A DNA stretch of 43,497 nt from contig NZ_JAQGLS010000282.1 of the NCBI RefSeq assembly GCF_028292805.1, positions 1 to 43,497 of the forward strand. The letters are read 5' to 3'. This document shows, piece by piece, positions 28,201 to 35,988 of the stretch (positions are counted from its first letter, which is position 1; the number at the start of each line of letters is the position of its first letter). Origin of the DNA: Ramlibacter sp. GTDB lineage: Bacteria > Pseudomonadota > Gammaproteobacteria > Burkholderiales > Burkholderiaceae_C. Both the position numbers and the translations under genes were made by a program. The notes beneath the pieces were generated by a model that worked only from the letters and a program-made list of their open reading frames with translations, did not search any database and had not been told where the DNA came from.

Positions 28201-29985
28201 CTTGAGCTGGTTCGAGGCGTTGTTGGACAGCGCCACGGCGTCCTGGGTGTTGCGGGTGACCGACAGCGTCGGGCCGGTGACGGCCTGGGCGCGCTGGCCG
28301 ACCGACGCTGCGGCGTTGCTGGAGGTCACCGCTGCGCCGTCGCTGATCTGCCGGTTGCTGACCGTGGCTGCGCCGGTGGCTTGCAACAGGTTGGCTTGGG
28401 TGCTGAGGTTGACGGTCTCACCCAGCGTCAGCGTGGCGGCGTCGAGCGACAGGCTCTGGCCCACCTCGTTGCCGCGTGCGCTGGCGCTGCTGCGGTTGTC
28501 GGCAACCGCGACGCTGCTGTTCTGCACGGTGCCTGCCGTCGCTTCGATGGCAGAGCCGGCGTTGATGGCAGTGACGCCGACGTTGCTGCTGTCTTGCTGG
28601 TTGGCCAGCGCGGCGCTGCCGGAGAACGAAGCCGCGTTCGTGCCGCTGGCGAGCGCACTGCGGGCCGCGTTGCCGGTGGCGCTGGCGCTGATGCTGTTGG
28701 CCGACAGCTCGACCGCACCGTTGACCAGGGATTCGACGGTGGCTTCAACCGCGCCATTGATGGTGCTGCTGCCCATGACCGACCCGGCCACGCTGGTGTT
28801 GCGCTGCAGGTTGGAGATCACGAGGTCGGCGTTGACTGCCGTGCCTTCGGCATAGCCGTTGAGGGTGGCGCCCGGGGGAGCGATGCTGCCGCCAGGGCCC
28901 GCAAACGACAGGCCATCGGCCAGCAGGATGCGGTTGCCGACCGGCGATGTGCCGCTGCCCAGCGCTTCGTTGCCGATGGTGGCGCTGCTGATGCTGTTGC
29001 CCGCGACCGCCAGCGAGCCGCCCAGTTCGCTGGTGCCCGACAGGCCCGTCACGGTGGCGCGTACGCTGCCGTTGCTGTTGATAGCCCAGCCCTGGGCGTT
29101 CGTGCCGAGCTGGTTGTTGCTGACCACGGCCGAGCCGGCGAAGGTGGGTGCACCCTCCACTGCCTGGATGTCGATCGTGCTGGCGCTGCTGTTGCCTTTC
29201 GTGCTGGCGACGATCTTGTTGCCGGTGACCGCTGCGCCGGCTTCGAGTGCGTCGGCCAGGATGCCGGCCGTCAGGGTCAGTGCGACCGCGTTGTTTGCAG
29301 CGACCGCGCTGGAGGCCACGCCGCTGGTTTGCTGCGCCGTGGTCACGACGATGCTGCCCTGGGCGGTGGATACAAGCGGTCCGAACAGCGAGCTGACGCT
29401 GGCGGAACCCGTCGTCGCGGAGCTGTAGCCGACCGGCACGGCGCCGGCGATCGACGAGGCGCCCTGGTTGGCGACGGTGCTCGCGGAAATGGTGTTGTCC
29501 TTGTTGACCGCGCTGCCACTTCCAAAGCCGGTCAGGACGATGGACAGACCGTTGTCCTCCACCAGGCTGCTCACGGCACCGGTGTTGGTGGAATGCAGCA
29601 GCGAAGCCAGGCCCGTATTGCCACCGGCGGTGTCGCTGATCAGGGACAGGTCGATCGACGTGTCGCCAGGCTGGGCCAGGTTACCGATGGCGCTGGCGCC
29701 CATCGTGTTGCCCGTGAGGTAAGTCGAGTTGACGGTCTGGCCGCCGTTGGCGCCGATGTTGCCCCGGCCGTTTTGCAGCGTGGCACCGACCACGCCGCTG
29801 TTGTTGAGCAGCAGGTTCTGGGTCTGGTGGCCACTGGCATTCACCGCCGCAGGGCTGCCTTCAAAACTGTAGACGGTATCGGCGGCATGGGCGCCGCCGG
29901 CGATCAGCGTGGCCAACACGGCCAGGCCAATGCTGCTGAGTGCCGGCTGGCGGCCGATACGGTTGCGGATTTGACTTTTTTTCAT
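25243..29985 (-). CDS. Large beta-strand-repeat secreted protein, HfaD (holdfast anchor)-like
   Basis: Start at MKKSQIRNRIGRQ after GAGGAGATACC; signal peptide ...LATLIAGGAHAAD; repeated motif VxxNxxxAxAxGNxAxNxLxLxG; follows an HfaB-like gene, as hfaD follows hfaB in Caulobacter. Confidence 0.65.
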   Translation of the reverse strand: MKKSQIRNRIGRQPALSSIGLAVLATLIAGGAHAADTVYSFEGSPAAVNASGHQTQNLLLNNSGVVGATLQNGRGNIGANGGQTVNSTYLTGNTMGASAIGNLAQPGDTSIDLSLISDTAGGNTGLASLLHSTNTGAVSSLVEDNGLSIVLTGFGSGSAVNKDNTISASTVANQGASSIAGAVPVGYSSATTGSASVSSLFGPLVSTAQGSIVVTTAQQTSGVASSAVAANNAVALTLTAGILADALEAGAAVTGNKIVASTKGNSSASTIDIQAVEGAPTFAGSAVVSNNQLGTNAQGWAINSNGSVRATVTGLSGTSELGGSLAVAGNSISSATIGNEALGSGTSPVGNRILLADGLSFAGPGGSIAPPGATLNGYAEGTAVNADLVISNLQRNTSVAGSVMGSSTINGAVEATVESLVNGAVELSANSISASATGNAARSALASGTNAASFSGSAALANQQDSSNVGVTAINAGSAIEATAGTVQNSSVAVADNRSSASARGNEVGQSLSLDAATLTLGETVNLSTQANLLQATGAATVSNRQISDGAAVTSSNAAASVGQRAQAVTGPTLSVTRNTQDAVALSNNASNQLKLSGTTVGSGAGILSVQRVDAEDMLAASAVSATLTGARAFIEAGVGGSVAGSTLAATNNLQEAIGYGNLANNALEVSGTTVAAPGTMGAASTVTVNTNANKALEGTVAAAYGVLNDQSVRSDVSARATSGAASAHIAVTGSLDNGTALNDANTLSTEAYGNYGQSGLSLTATNVGSGGFSSVANLTSLQAVDAAITAQAATGAVALTSVSGDVGSVGTVSSISASGNRINAQASASRAINTAGVSATNIDTVATSALGTSAAGALTSNASFTLQNMQSGQGSVTATLLDADDTSLRSDVRVGITGNVTRSSVVADGNTARAAATSNNASNALAVVASGSLASSSAQQNVQVTSAGVNAVIGRAGTPGNSGVPAGPYAGGASVTAPNGTFSYNSTNEVLTAVTAAVVFSTAGVAGAEKAALESYLSSLGFVVDSLANTASIPQGQNVNVSTLGTRTYSSGANQSFSFNGFTSPGVPATAGTPNSGGVNLALGGNVINSALSVSGNTSYGLTRGNVASNRTEVKGNAIASGSSSAKASVDVGFTGPGLETVADHTVANLQQVIGAPIDSNVHGSFYISAQPAAAITGASLSVSGNTQMAEARANAATSSLMLEGTGVTAVSALQSTQMSTAAVHAASNLNLFAPGAVTDTSVLLSNNGNIALAVMNDATNSLSVKGSQVGTGQVADISVGGTFGDTLRAEHVLDNLQAASSAVTSNATTTLNNQEASASGTAAAVRSTQSILDNTTAAEATANQALNTAAVTGTAGQAASVALRNMQESSATVSATATSAARVTLPPLASTALNSSSVALGGNSTTALARGNSASNVLNSLAGANYGPASGGAVDSGGLGGGFAVNANAGILNSQSNGGSVSAASTGASYQVALNSVIGGAAVGSSVAVTGNQVAAQAYGNSAVNQLTLNALNSGTPTAAVGNYQRNSGAITASVTSVTFGAGITGAMSGSTVHANGNQITATAVGNSVVSSILAATR

Positions 29986-30030
29986 GGTATCTCCTCGGGC
30001 TGTGAATGCCAGTGACGGCAAAAAATGATT

Positions 30031-30064
30031 GGGAACGGCGAACGGGAACGGGAGCGGGAGCGGG
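30031..30064 (+). repeat. Short GGGAAC/GGGAGC hexamer repeat with canonical G-quadruplex pattern
   Basis: gggaacggcgaacgggaacgggagcgggagcggg; GGG-AAC-GGG-AGC-GGG-AGC-GGG at 30044-30064. Confidence 0.8.
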
Positions 30065-30089
30065 ATGGAACAACGCATGGGATGCGGCG

Positions 30090-31457
30090 TCAGCCGCCAA
30101 TGCGCAGCTTGGCGATTTCCTGCAGGCCCGGGCCATCCCGATGGATCGAGCTGTCGGCCGCGTCGGGCCGCCAGACAACGCTGACAGCGGCCGGGGCAAT
30201 GCCGCGGTTGGCCAGTGCCGAGGTCACCGCGGCAATGCGCTGGTTGCTCAGGTCGTCGCGTTTGCGGCTGTCCCAGCTCTCGGTGTCGCGCGCCACCAGC
30301 ATCACCTCGGCCGGCCCTGTTTTGGCAGTCGCCGCAATCTGGTCAATCAGCGCCATGGCGCCGCCGCCCAGCGCTGTCGCGCCGAACTCGAAAGGAAGTT
30401 GCAGGACGCCACCGGTCAGCGGCGCACCAGTCTGGCTCGCGGCATTGACGGCCGTGCCGCTCAGGCCGGCACGCACCGGCTCACCCGAAACATCCACCAG
30501 CGGGTTGGCGACCTTGCGTAACTGAACCGCCGGTGTGGTCTGGATTTTCTCGCCCGCGCCGGGGCGCATCGCCATGCAGGGCCGGTGGTCGACCTGGGTG
30601 ACGGCGCCAATCAGCCGAACCACGCCCTCTTCGAGCGCGGCGCGCACGCCGAGCTGCACCGGCTCCTGGCCCTTGGCGCCAATGTCGATGTCAAACAGAT
30701 CGCTGTTGAAAAAGCGGAACACGTTCAACCCGACCTCGTAGCCATTGAACTGCTTGGTCAGGCTGACGGTGCGCACCACCATCAGTGTTTTGGTGTCGAC
30801 GATGCGCAAATCCACGCCCACCGACTGGCTGAAAGTACGCGCCTTGAGGGCAACCTGGTTGACGCCGATTTCGGCGCCGCCGGAGTTGATGTTGTAGTTC
30901 AGCTCGGTGATGCCGCCGACGATGAAGTAGTCAGACTTGTTGATGGTGCCGCCAAAGTAAGGCAGCCACGGCACGTTCTGGCCGGCACTTCCGTTGGCGC
31001 CGGCCAGCGCGTGGCTGCGGCCGTCGCCCAACTGGCGGCGGTCGGCGTAGCCCAGCTCACGCTCGGCAATCACCGGGTCAAAACGTTCGGCAATACGCAC
31101 GGCGCCGCTGAGCTTGCCAAGCGCCGAATACACCATCAACGCGCCGCCTTGTGTAATGGCATTGCCTTCGTTGATGCTGTATTTGCCGGTGTAGTCCTTC
31201 ACGTCGCCGACCGCCACCACCACCGGGGCGCGCCCGGTAGCGGCCACATGGTCGGCAAAGCAGGCGATCAGCGGTTCCATGGGCGTGACGTTGTCGCGCA
31301 CCGAGGGACCCAGCACGGTAGGCACTTCCATCGGCGCAAATTTCTGCATCGGTGCAGTCACGCAGCCTGCGAGCAGGGCGGCGGCGGCAACTGCTGACAG
31401 CACCCGCAGGCCCGCCGCGGCACTGGTGACGCCCAACAGGTTTGGCTTGACGATCAT
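30090..31457 (-). CDS. hfaB-like: HfaB-like CsgG-family outer-membrane lipoprotein with OmpA-like C-terminal region
   Basis: Lipobox LLAGC; DVKDYTGKYSINEGNAITQGGALMVYSALGKLSGAVRIAERFDPVIAERELGYADRRQLGDG...YFGGTINKSDYFIVGGITELNYNINSGGAE...FNGYEVGLNVFRFFNSDLFDIDIGAKGQEPVQLGVRAALEEGVVRL (CsgG/HfaB); C-terminal DLSNQRIAAVTSALANRGI (OmpA-like). Confidence 0.85.
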   Translation of the reverse strand: MIVKPNLLGVTSAAAGLRVLSAVAAAALLAGCVTAPMQKFAPMEVPTVLGPSVRDNVTPMEPLIACFADHVAATGRAPVVVAVGDVKDYTGKYSINEGNAITQGGALMVYSALGKLSGAVRIAERFDPVIAERELGYADRRQLGDGRSHALAGANGSAGQNVPWLPYFGGTINKSDYFIVGGITELNYNINSGGAEIGVNQVALKARTFSQSVGVDLRIVDTKTLMVVRTVSLTKQFNGYEVGLNVFRFFNSDLFDIDIGAKGQEPVQLGVRAALEEGVVRLIGAVTQVDHRPCMAMRPGAGEKIQTTPAVQLRKVANPLVDVSGEPVRAGLSGTAVNAASQTGAPLTGGVLQLPFEFGATALGGGAMALIDQIAATAKTGPAEVMLVARDTESWDSRKRDDLSNQRIAAVTSALANRGIAPAAVSVVWRPDAADSSIHRDGPGLQEIAKLRIGG

Positions 31458-31473
31458 TTTCTCGGCCCGCCGC

Positions 31474-32055
31474 TCAATTGAGGACACCAAACGTGCAGCC
31501 GGTGCTGCCCGCCAAGCTGGCGTTTTGGCTGCCGCTGTTGTGCTGGTTGTTGTTCAGGGCCTGGGTGGACTTGCCATTCACGTCGGTGGTGGTGTTGCCG
31601 TTGACGCTGGAACCCACGCTGCCGCTGTTGCCCTGATCGCTGCTGGACTGGCTGCCGTCAGCGCCGCCGGTGTTGCTGTTGGCGTTGCCGGTGGCGCCGG
31701 ATGTGGCGCCGCTGTTGGTCGGCGACAGGGCTGCGGCGCCCTGGTTGCTGTCATTGCCGGTGGCGTTGGCCGATTGGTTGCAGTTGATCTGGCGCTCGAT
31801 GTTGGTGGTGTAAACCGGCGCCGTGTAGTAGCCCATGTTGCGTTTCTGAATCATGTCCTGCACTGCGGCTTGATTGACCTTGTCGGCACTCGTCTGGAAC
31901 TGCCAGCCGGCGTTTTCGCCAACGCCGTTGGCCAGCGCGGCAGGCCCACCGACGACCGCGAGCACAACGGCCAGCAAGCCTGTGCGGCACGCCGGCAGCA
32001 GCTCGGCGCAGCGCGCGCCCGGGCGCGAACGGGCAGGAAAGAATGGGGGATTCAT
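31474..32055 (-). CDS. Small secreted Asn/Ser/Gly-rich protein, possible HfaA-like subunit
   Basis: Start MNPPFFPARSR; hydrophobic signal LLAVVLAVVGGPAALA; Asn-rich tail SSVNGNTTTDVNGKSTQALNNNQHNSGSQNASL; two Cys; 16 nt upstream of the HfaB-like gene. HfaA call rests mainly on synteny. Confidence 0.5.
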   Translation of the reverse strand: MNPPFFPARSRPGARCAELLPACRTGLLAVVLAVVGGPAALANGVGENAGWQFQTSADKVNQAAVQDMIQKRNMGYYTAPVYTTNIERQINCNQSANATGNDSNQGAAALSPTNSGATSGATGNANSNTGGADGSQSSSDQGNSGSVGSSVNGNTTTDVNGKSTQALNNNQHNSGSQNASLAGSTGCTFGVLN

Positions 32056-32230
32056 CAAGAAAGGACTCCTGGGTTGGGAAAGGAGCCGCTTTCGCCAAAG
32101 CCGCTGGCCTGCGCGGCCCCGGTGGGAAGCAACGCGGCCGTCATGACGACGGCCCTCCAGACGGACGCGTTGATGCTGTGCAAAGTCATTGCTGCCGATT
32201 TCTTCCTGCAAGATGGATAACGTTCACTTC

Positions 32231-32271
32231 AGTAACTAGAATCACACCTGGTTACTTAAGTTGAGTAACTA
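32231..32271. promoter_or_regulatory. Candidate regulator-binding region upstream of the hfa-like operon
   Basis: AGTAACTA direct repeat at 32231-32238 and 32264-32271 (33-bp phase) plus inverted copy GTTACT at 32251-32256, in an AT-rich divergent intergenic region. Confidence 0.5.
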
Positions 32272-32516
32272 TTCCACAGACAGAAAACGTGCGCTGATGC
32301 TATTAGCCTAAACAGCTTAGTTGCGTCCCTTAAGCTGAATGGGCTCCTAGACGAAGCCTGCGCTGGCCGCACCAGGGTTAGGCAATTAGCGTAGGACTGA
32401 ATACTTGAAATCCGCAGCCCCTTGGAGGAGAGTCGCGCCTGGAGCGGGGTGACCGGCAGCGTGCCGCTCAACACCCACTGCGTGCGGCGCAAGCTGCGAA
32501 TGGAGACCCTGACACT

Positions 32517-34097
32517 TTGAGCGAACACACATGGCCCGACGCGGGCCGTCCCGGGCAGGTCGGACCGAACCTCTGCCTGGGCCTGGTTGTTGCACCCGGC
32601 ACGCAGCCGCCTCCCATCCTCTTGCGCATCCAGGCTGCCGGGCACACCGTTGCGATCGGGGCCAGCATCCAGGACCTTTGCCGCGACCCACGGCCGCTGG
32701 ACGCCATCATGCTGACGGCATTGGCCTTGCCTGCGGGCGCAACGGGAGCCGATGCGTTGCCGACGGACCCGGATGCACCCGTCTGCCTGGTCTTCATGGG
32801 GGAGGCAGCCGCCAGCCACGCACTTGCAAGGCAGCCCGGTATTCACCGCGAGTTCCTGGCGGACCCGCCGTCGGACGTGCAGGTCGACGCCCTGCTGGAG
32901 CGGCTGGCCTGGAAACGGCATGCTGCCGCGACGATCGCCGCGCTGGACCTGGAAGCGGGGCAATTGCAGGTCCAGCTGGATGCGCTGCAGGAGGAGTTCG
33001 TGTCACTCGGCGGCCGTTTGTCCCACGAGTTGCAGGCTGGCCTGAAGCACATCACCGGCTTCGCGCGACAGTTGCAGCAATCGGCCGGCGCGAGGCTGGA
33101 TTTCACCGAGTCGCGGCACCTCGATCTGATCCAGCAGACAGCGGCGCGTGGACATTGCGCCACGCGAGATCTTGTCGCGCTGGCGCAGGTCAGGTTCACG
33201 CGCGCCGAGTCGTCAGCGATCGACCTGGGCACATTGGTCGGCGAATGCATCGCGCAGCTGGCGCCCAGCGCCGCGAGGGTGGAGTGGAAGGTGGGCGACC
33301 TGCCGACCATCGCCGGCGACCGCGCGCTGTTGCGCCTGGCGCTGACACACCTGCTCGCCAATGCCGTGAAGTTCAGCGCCGCGAAGCAGCGCCCCTGTGT
33401 CGAGATTCTCGCGGTCGCCAGTCATGCCGGCACCACGATGCAGGTGCTGGACAACGGCGTCGGCTTCGATGAATCGCGAGCGCACCGTCTTTTCCTGCCG
33501 TTCGAGCGGCTCCATCCCGCGCGCGACTACGAAGGGAGCGGCCTGGGCCTGGCCATGGTCAGGGCGATCGTCGAGCGCCATGGCGGCAAGGTGGCCGCGC
33601 AGGTCCGGCCCACGGGCGGGGCCAGCTTCTCGATCTGGCTTCCCCATGCGGCCGACAGGAACATGGCGCCGGCTTCAACGCCGGTCATCGCGGCGCCGCC
33701 GCCCGCAGCGCCCGTCCTGCGGACCCAACGGATCCTGTTGGTTGACGACGACGCGCTGGTGACGGCAATCCTGCGTGAAATGCTCCTGCGCGATGGTCAT
33801 GAAGTTCTGACCGCAGACAGCGCAGAGGCGGGGCTCGTGCTGTTGCGGGACTCGCCTTCTCCGTTCGACACCGTGATCTCGGACTGGCACCTGCCTGGCC
33901 TGGACGGTACGACAGTCATGAGGCAAGCCAAGCTGCAGGATTCCCGCACCACAACAGTTCTCATGTCGGGGAAGCTCGGCAAATTCGGCGCCGGGGCCTC
34001 CCCGGCGGGAGACCTTCCTGCAGGCGTGGACCGTCTGCTCGGAAAACCGGTATCGAGAAACGAATTGCGAACACTGCTGACCAGCGCTCAGAGATGA
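32517..34097 (+). CDS. Soluble hybrid histidine kinase with C-terminal receiver and possible N-terminal pseudo-receiver
   Basis: H-box LSHELQAGLKHITGFARQL, N/G boxes LLANAVKFSA, DNGVGFDE, GSGLGLAMVRAIVERHGG; receiver RILLVDDDALVTAIL...VISDWHLPGLDG...LLGKPVS; TTG start. Confidence 0.88.
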   Translation: MSEHTWPDAGRPGQVGPNLCLGLVVAPGTQPPPILLRIQAAGHTVAIGASIQDLCRDPRPLDAIMLTALALPAGATGADALPTDPDAPVCLVFMGEAAASHALARQPGIHREFLADPPSDVQVDALLERLAWKRHAAATIAALDLEAGQLQVQLDALQEEFVSLGGRLSHELQAGLKHITGFARQLQQSAGARLDFTESRHLDLIQQTAARGHCATRDLVALAQVRFTRAESSAIDLGTLVGECIAQLAPSAARVEWKVGDLPTIAGDRALLRLALTHLLANAVKFSAAKQRPCVEILAVASHAGTTMQVLDNGVGFDESRAHRLFLPFERLHPARDYEGSGLGLAMVRAIVERHGGKVAAQVRPTGGASFSIWLPHAADRNMAPASTPVIAAPPPAAPVLRTQRILLVDDDALVTAILREMLLRDGHEVLTADSAEAGLVLLRDSPSPFDTVISDWHLPGLDGTTVMRQAKLQDSRTTTVLMSGKLGKFGAGASPAGDLPAGVDRLLGKPVSRNELRTLLTSAQR

Positions 34098-34825
34098 CCG
34101 CTTCGCAATTGATGGTTCCGCGGCCAAGCACCCCGCGCACCGGCAACAACTTGAAACTGGAACAGATAGGCAATATGGTTCGCAACACAGCGCTCTCGGG
34201 CGACATCAGGGTGGCACTCGCCGACGATCACGTCCTCGTGCGTTCCGGCGTCAAGGCTTTGCTGGACTCCGTTCCGGGGGTGACGGTTGTGGCGGAAGCA
34301 GGCGACGGGGCGGAGTTGCTGGACCTGCTGGCATCCGAGCCTGTCGACGTGGTGCTGATGGATCTGTCGATGCCGGGCATGGATGGCCTCAGTGCCATCG
34401 CCCACGTGCGACGCCAGCACCCCTCCACCCAGATTCTCGTGCTCTCGATGCACGGGTCAGCGGATGTCGTGAAGCGCGCCGCCACTGCCGGCGCTTGCGG
34501 CTACATCACGAAAGAAGCGTCGAACCATGAACTGGTGCAGGCGCTGCGGACAGTCAGGGCGACCGGAAGCTACTTCACGTCCGCCGTCTCTCTGCTCCTG
34601 CTGCAGCCAGCGCCGCGCGAGGCATCGGACGATTTGACGGAGCGGCAGGTCGAGGTTCTGACCTTGCTGGCGCGGGGCAAAGCCGCCAAGGAGATCGGGT
34701 TCGAGCTGGGCTTGAGCGCCAGGACAGTCGATGTGCACCGCGCGCGGATCATGAAGCGGCTGGAAATGAACAACATGGCAGGCCTGACCCGGTATGCATT
34801 GCGCAAGGGCTTGATCGAAGCCTGA
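34094..34825 (+). CDS. NarL/FixJ-family response regulator with LuxR-type HTH
   Basis: RVALADDHVLVRSGVKALL...VDVVLMDLSMPGMDG...LTERQVEVLTLLARGKAAKEIGFELGLSARTVDVHRARIMKRL; ATGA overlap with the upstream kinase. Confidence 0.92.
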   Translation: MTASQLMVPRPSTPRTGNNLKLEQIGNMVRNTALSGDIRVALADDHVLVRSGVKALLDSVPGVTVVAEAGDGAELLDLLASEPVDVVLMDLSMPGMDGLSAIAHVRRQHPSTQILVLSMHGSADVVKRAATAGACGYITKEASNHELVQALRTVRATGSYFTSAVSLLLLQPAPREASDDLTERQVEVLTLLARGKAAKEIGFELGLSARTVDVHRARIMKRLEMNNMAGLTRYALRKGLIEA

Positions 34826-34924
34826 CTGCCGTCAGCTGGGCATCTCATCGGGCTTCAGCCCCGCGCCCGGCTGCCTGCAGCCGGCACGGCCAACGCCTGC
34901 CGCAGCTCGGCGGCGGTGCCGATT

Positions 34925-35704
34925 TCATGGCCATCCCGACCCAGCATCCGCAACCGGCCGCGGCAAGGTCATGGTGATCAGCGTGCCCGCTCCCGGGCGC
35001 GCCTGCGCCTGGACGCGGCCGCCGTGCCGCTGCGCGATGCATTTCACCAGAGCCAGCCCCACTCCGTTGCGTTCGAAGGGCGCGAAGAACCGGTGCAAGC
35101 AGGCCGGATCGAAGCCATCGCCGTTGTCTGCGACGGCGATGGTGCACTCGTCGATCGTGGAGTCCACGCCCACGCCAATGCGCGGCTGCGCGCTGCCGCG
35201 AGTGGACTTGACCGCGTTCGCAAGCAACTGTTCGATGGCGATCCGCAGCAGCATCGGGTCCGCCGTCACCTGCGGCCACGGCGCGGGCGACAGCTCCCAC
35301 TCCACCGAGCGCTGTTGCAGGCTCGGCAGCAGTTCCTGGATGCACTGCCGCACCAGAGGCCCCATGGCCACGGGGCGCGGCTGGACTTCGGCGCCTGCAA
35401 CCGTCGAAAGTCTTGCCAGGCCGCGCATGAGGCTGTCGCCGCGCAGCGCACCCGCCCGCACGCGTTCGAGGTCGAGCGCCTGCCGGCCTGTCAGGCTGCC
35501 GCGCGTCTGCTCCATCAGGACGCCGGCAAACCCTTCGATGGCCAGGAAGATCGCCTGCAAGTCGTGCGAAAGGCGAGCGCAGGAGACGGAAGACCCGGTG
35601 CGGGCCCTGGTCAGCTGCGACTCCAGAACGGCGACCCGGGCGCGCAAGGAGGCGGCTTGCGCGCTGGTGCAACTGGGGCAACTGGGGCAACGATGGTTTT
35701 TCAT
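34925..35704 (-). CDS. Soluble sensor histidine kinase with N-terminal CPSCPSC motif
   Basis: MKNHRCPSCPSCTS; H-box RLSHDLQAIFLAIEGFAGVL; LLANAVKS, DNGDGFDP, GVGLALVKCIAQRHGG. Confidence 0.8.
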   Translation of the reverse strand: MKNHRCPSCPSCTSAQAASLRARVAVLESQLTRARTGSSVSCARLSHDLQAIFLAIEGFAGVLMEQTRGSLTGRQALDLERVRAGALRGDSLMRGLARLSTVAGAEVQPRPVAMGPLVRQCIQELLPSLQQRSVEWELSPAPWPQVTADPMLLRIAIEQLLANAVKSTRGSAQPRIGVGVDSTIDECTIAVADNGDGFDPACLHRFFAPFERNGVGLALVKCIAQRHGGRVQAQARPGAGTLITMTLPRPVADAGSGWP

Positions 35705-35988
35705 GTCTGGCGCTGGTGTCGCCTGGAACCAAGCGGAGTGCCAGTGCCAGTGCCAGCCACTCTAGATGCCGGCGAAACCTTTTGTAACTAGCGATTTCAT
35801 TCACGAGCCTACGCAAACGCACTAACCGGCCGGCTGATTGGAGCCTGTCGTGGCCTTGGAAGTGAGCGGCGATCAGCCCGCGATGGTGCCGGGCGAGGCC
35901 GGCAGGGAGCCCGAAGACAGCGAGCACGCGGGTGCCACGTCTTCCGCGCTCATCTCGACGCCGCGGCCAGCAGGCTCGCGCCGGACGG

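Noticed and set aside
35735-35760. (tgccag)n hexamer repeat upstream of the second soluble kinase
   Set aside because: Only three short units (agtgccagtgccagtgccagcc); could be chance in a GC-rich region.
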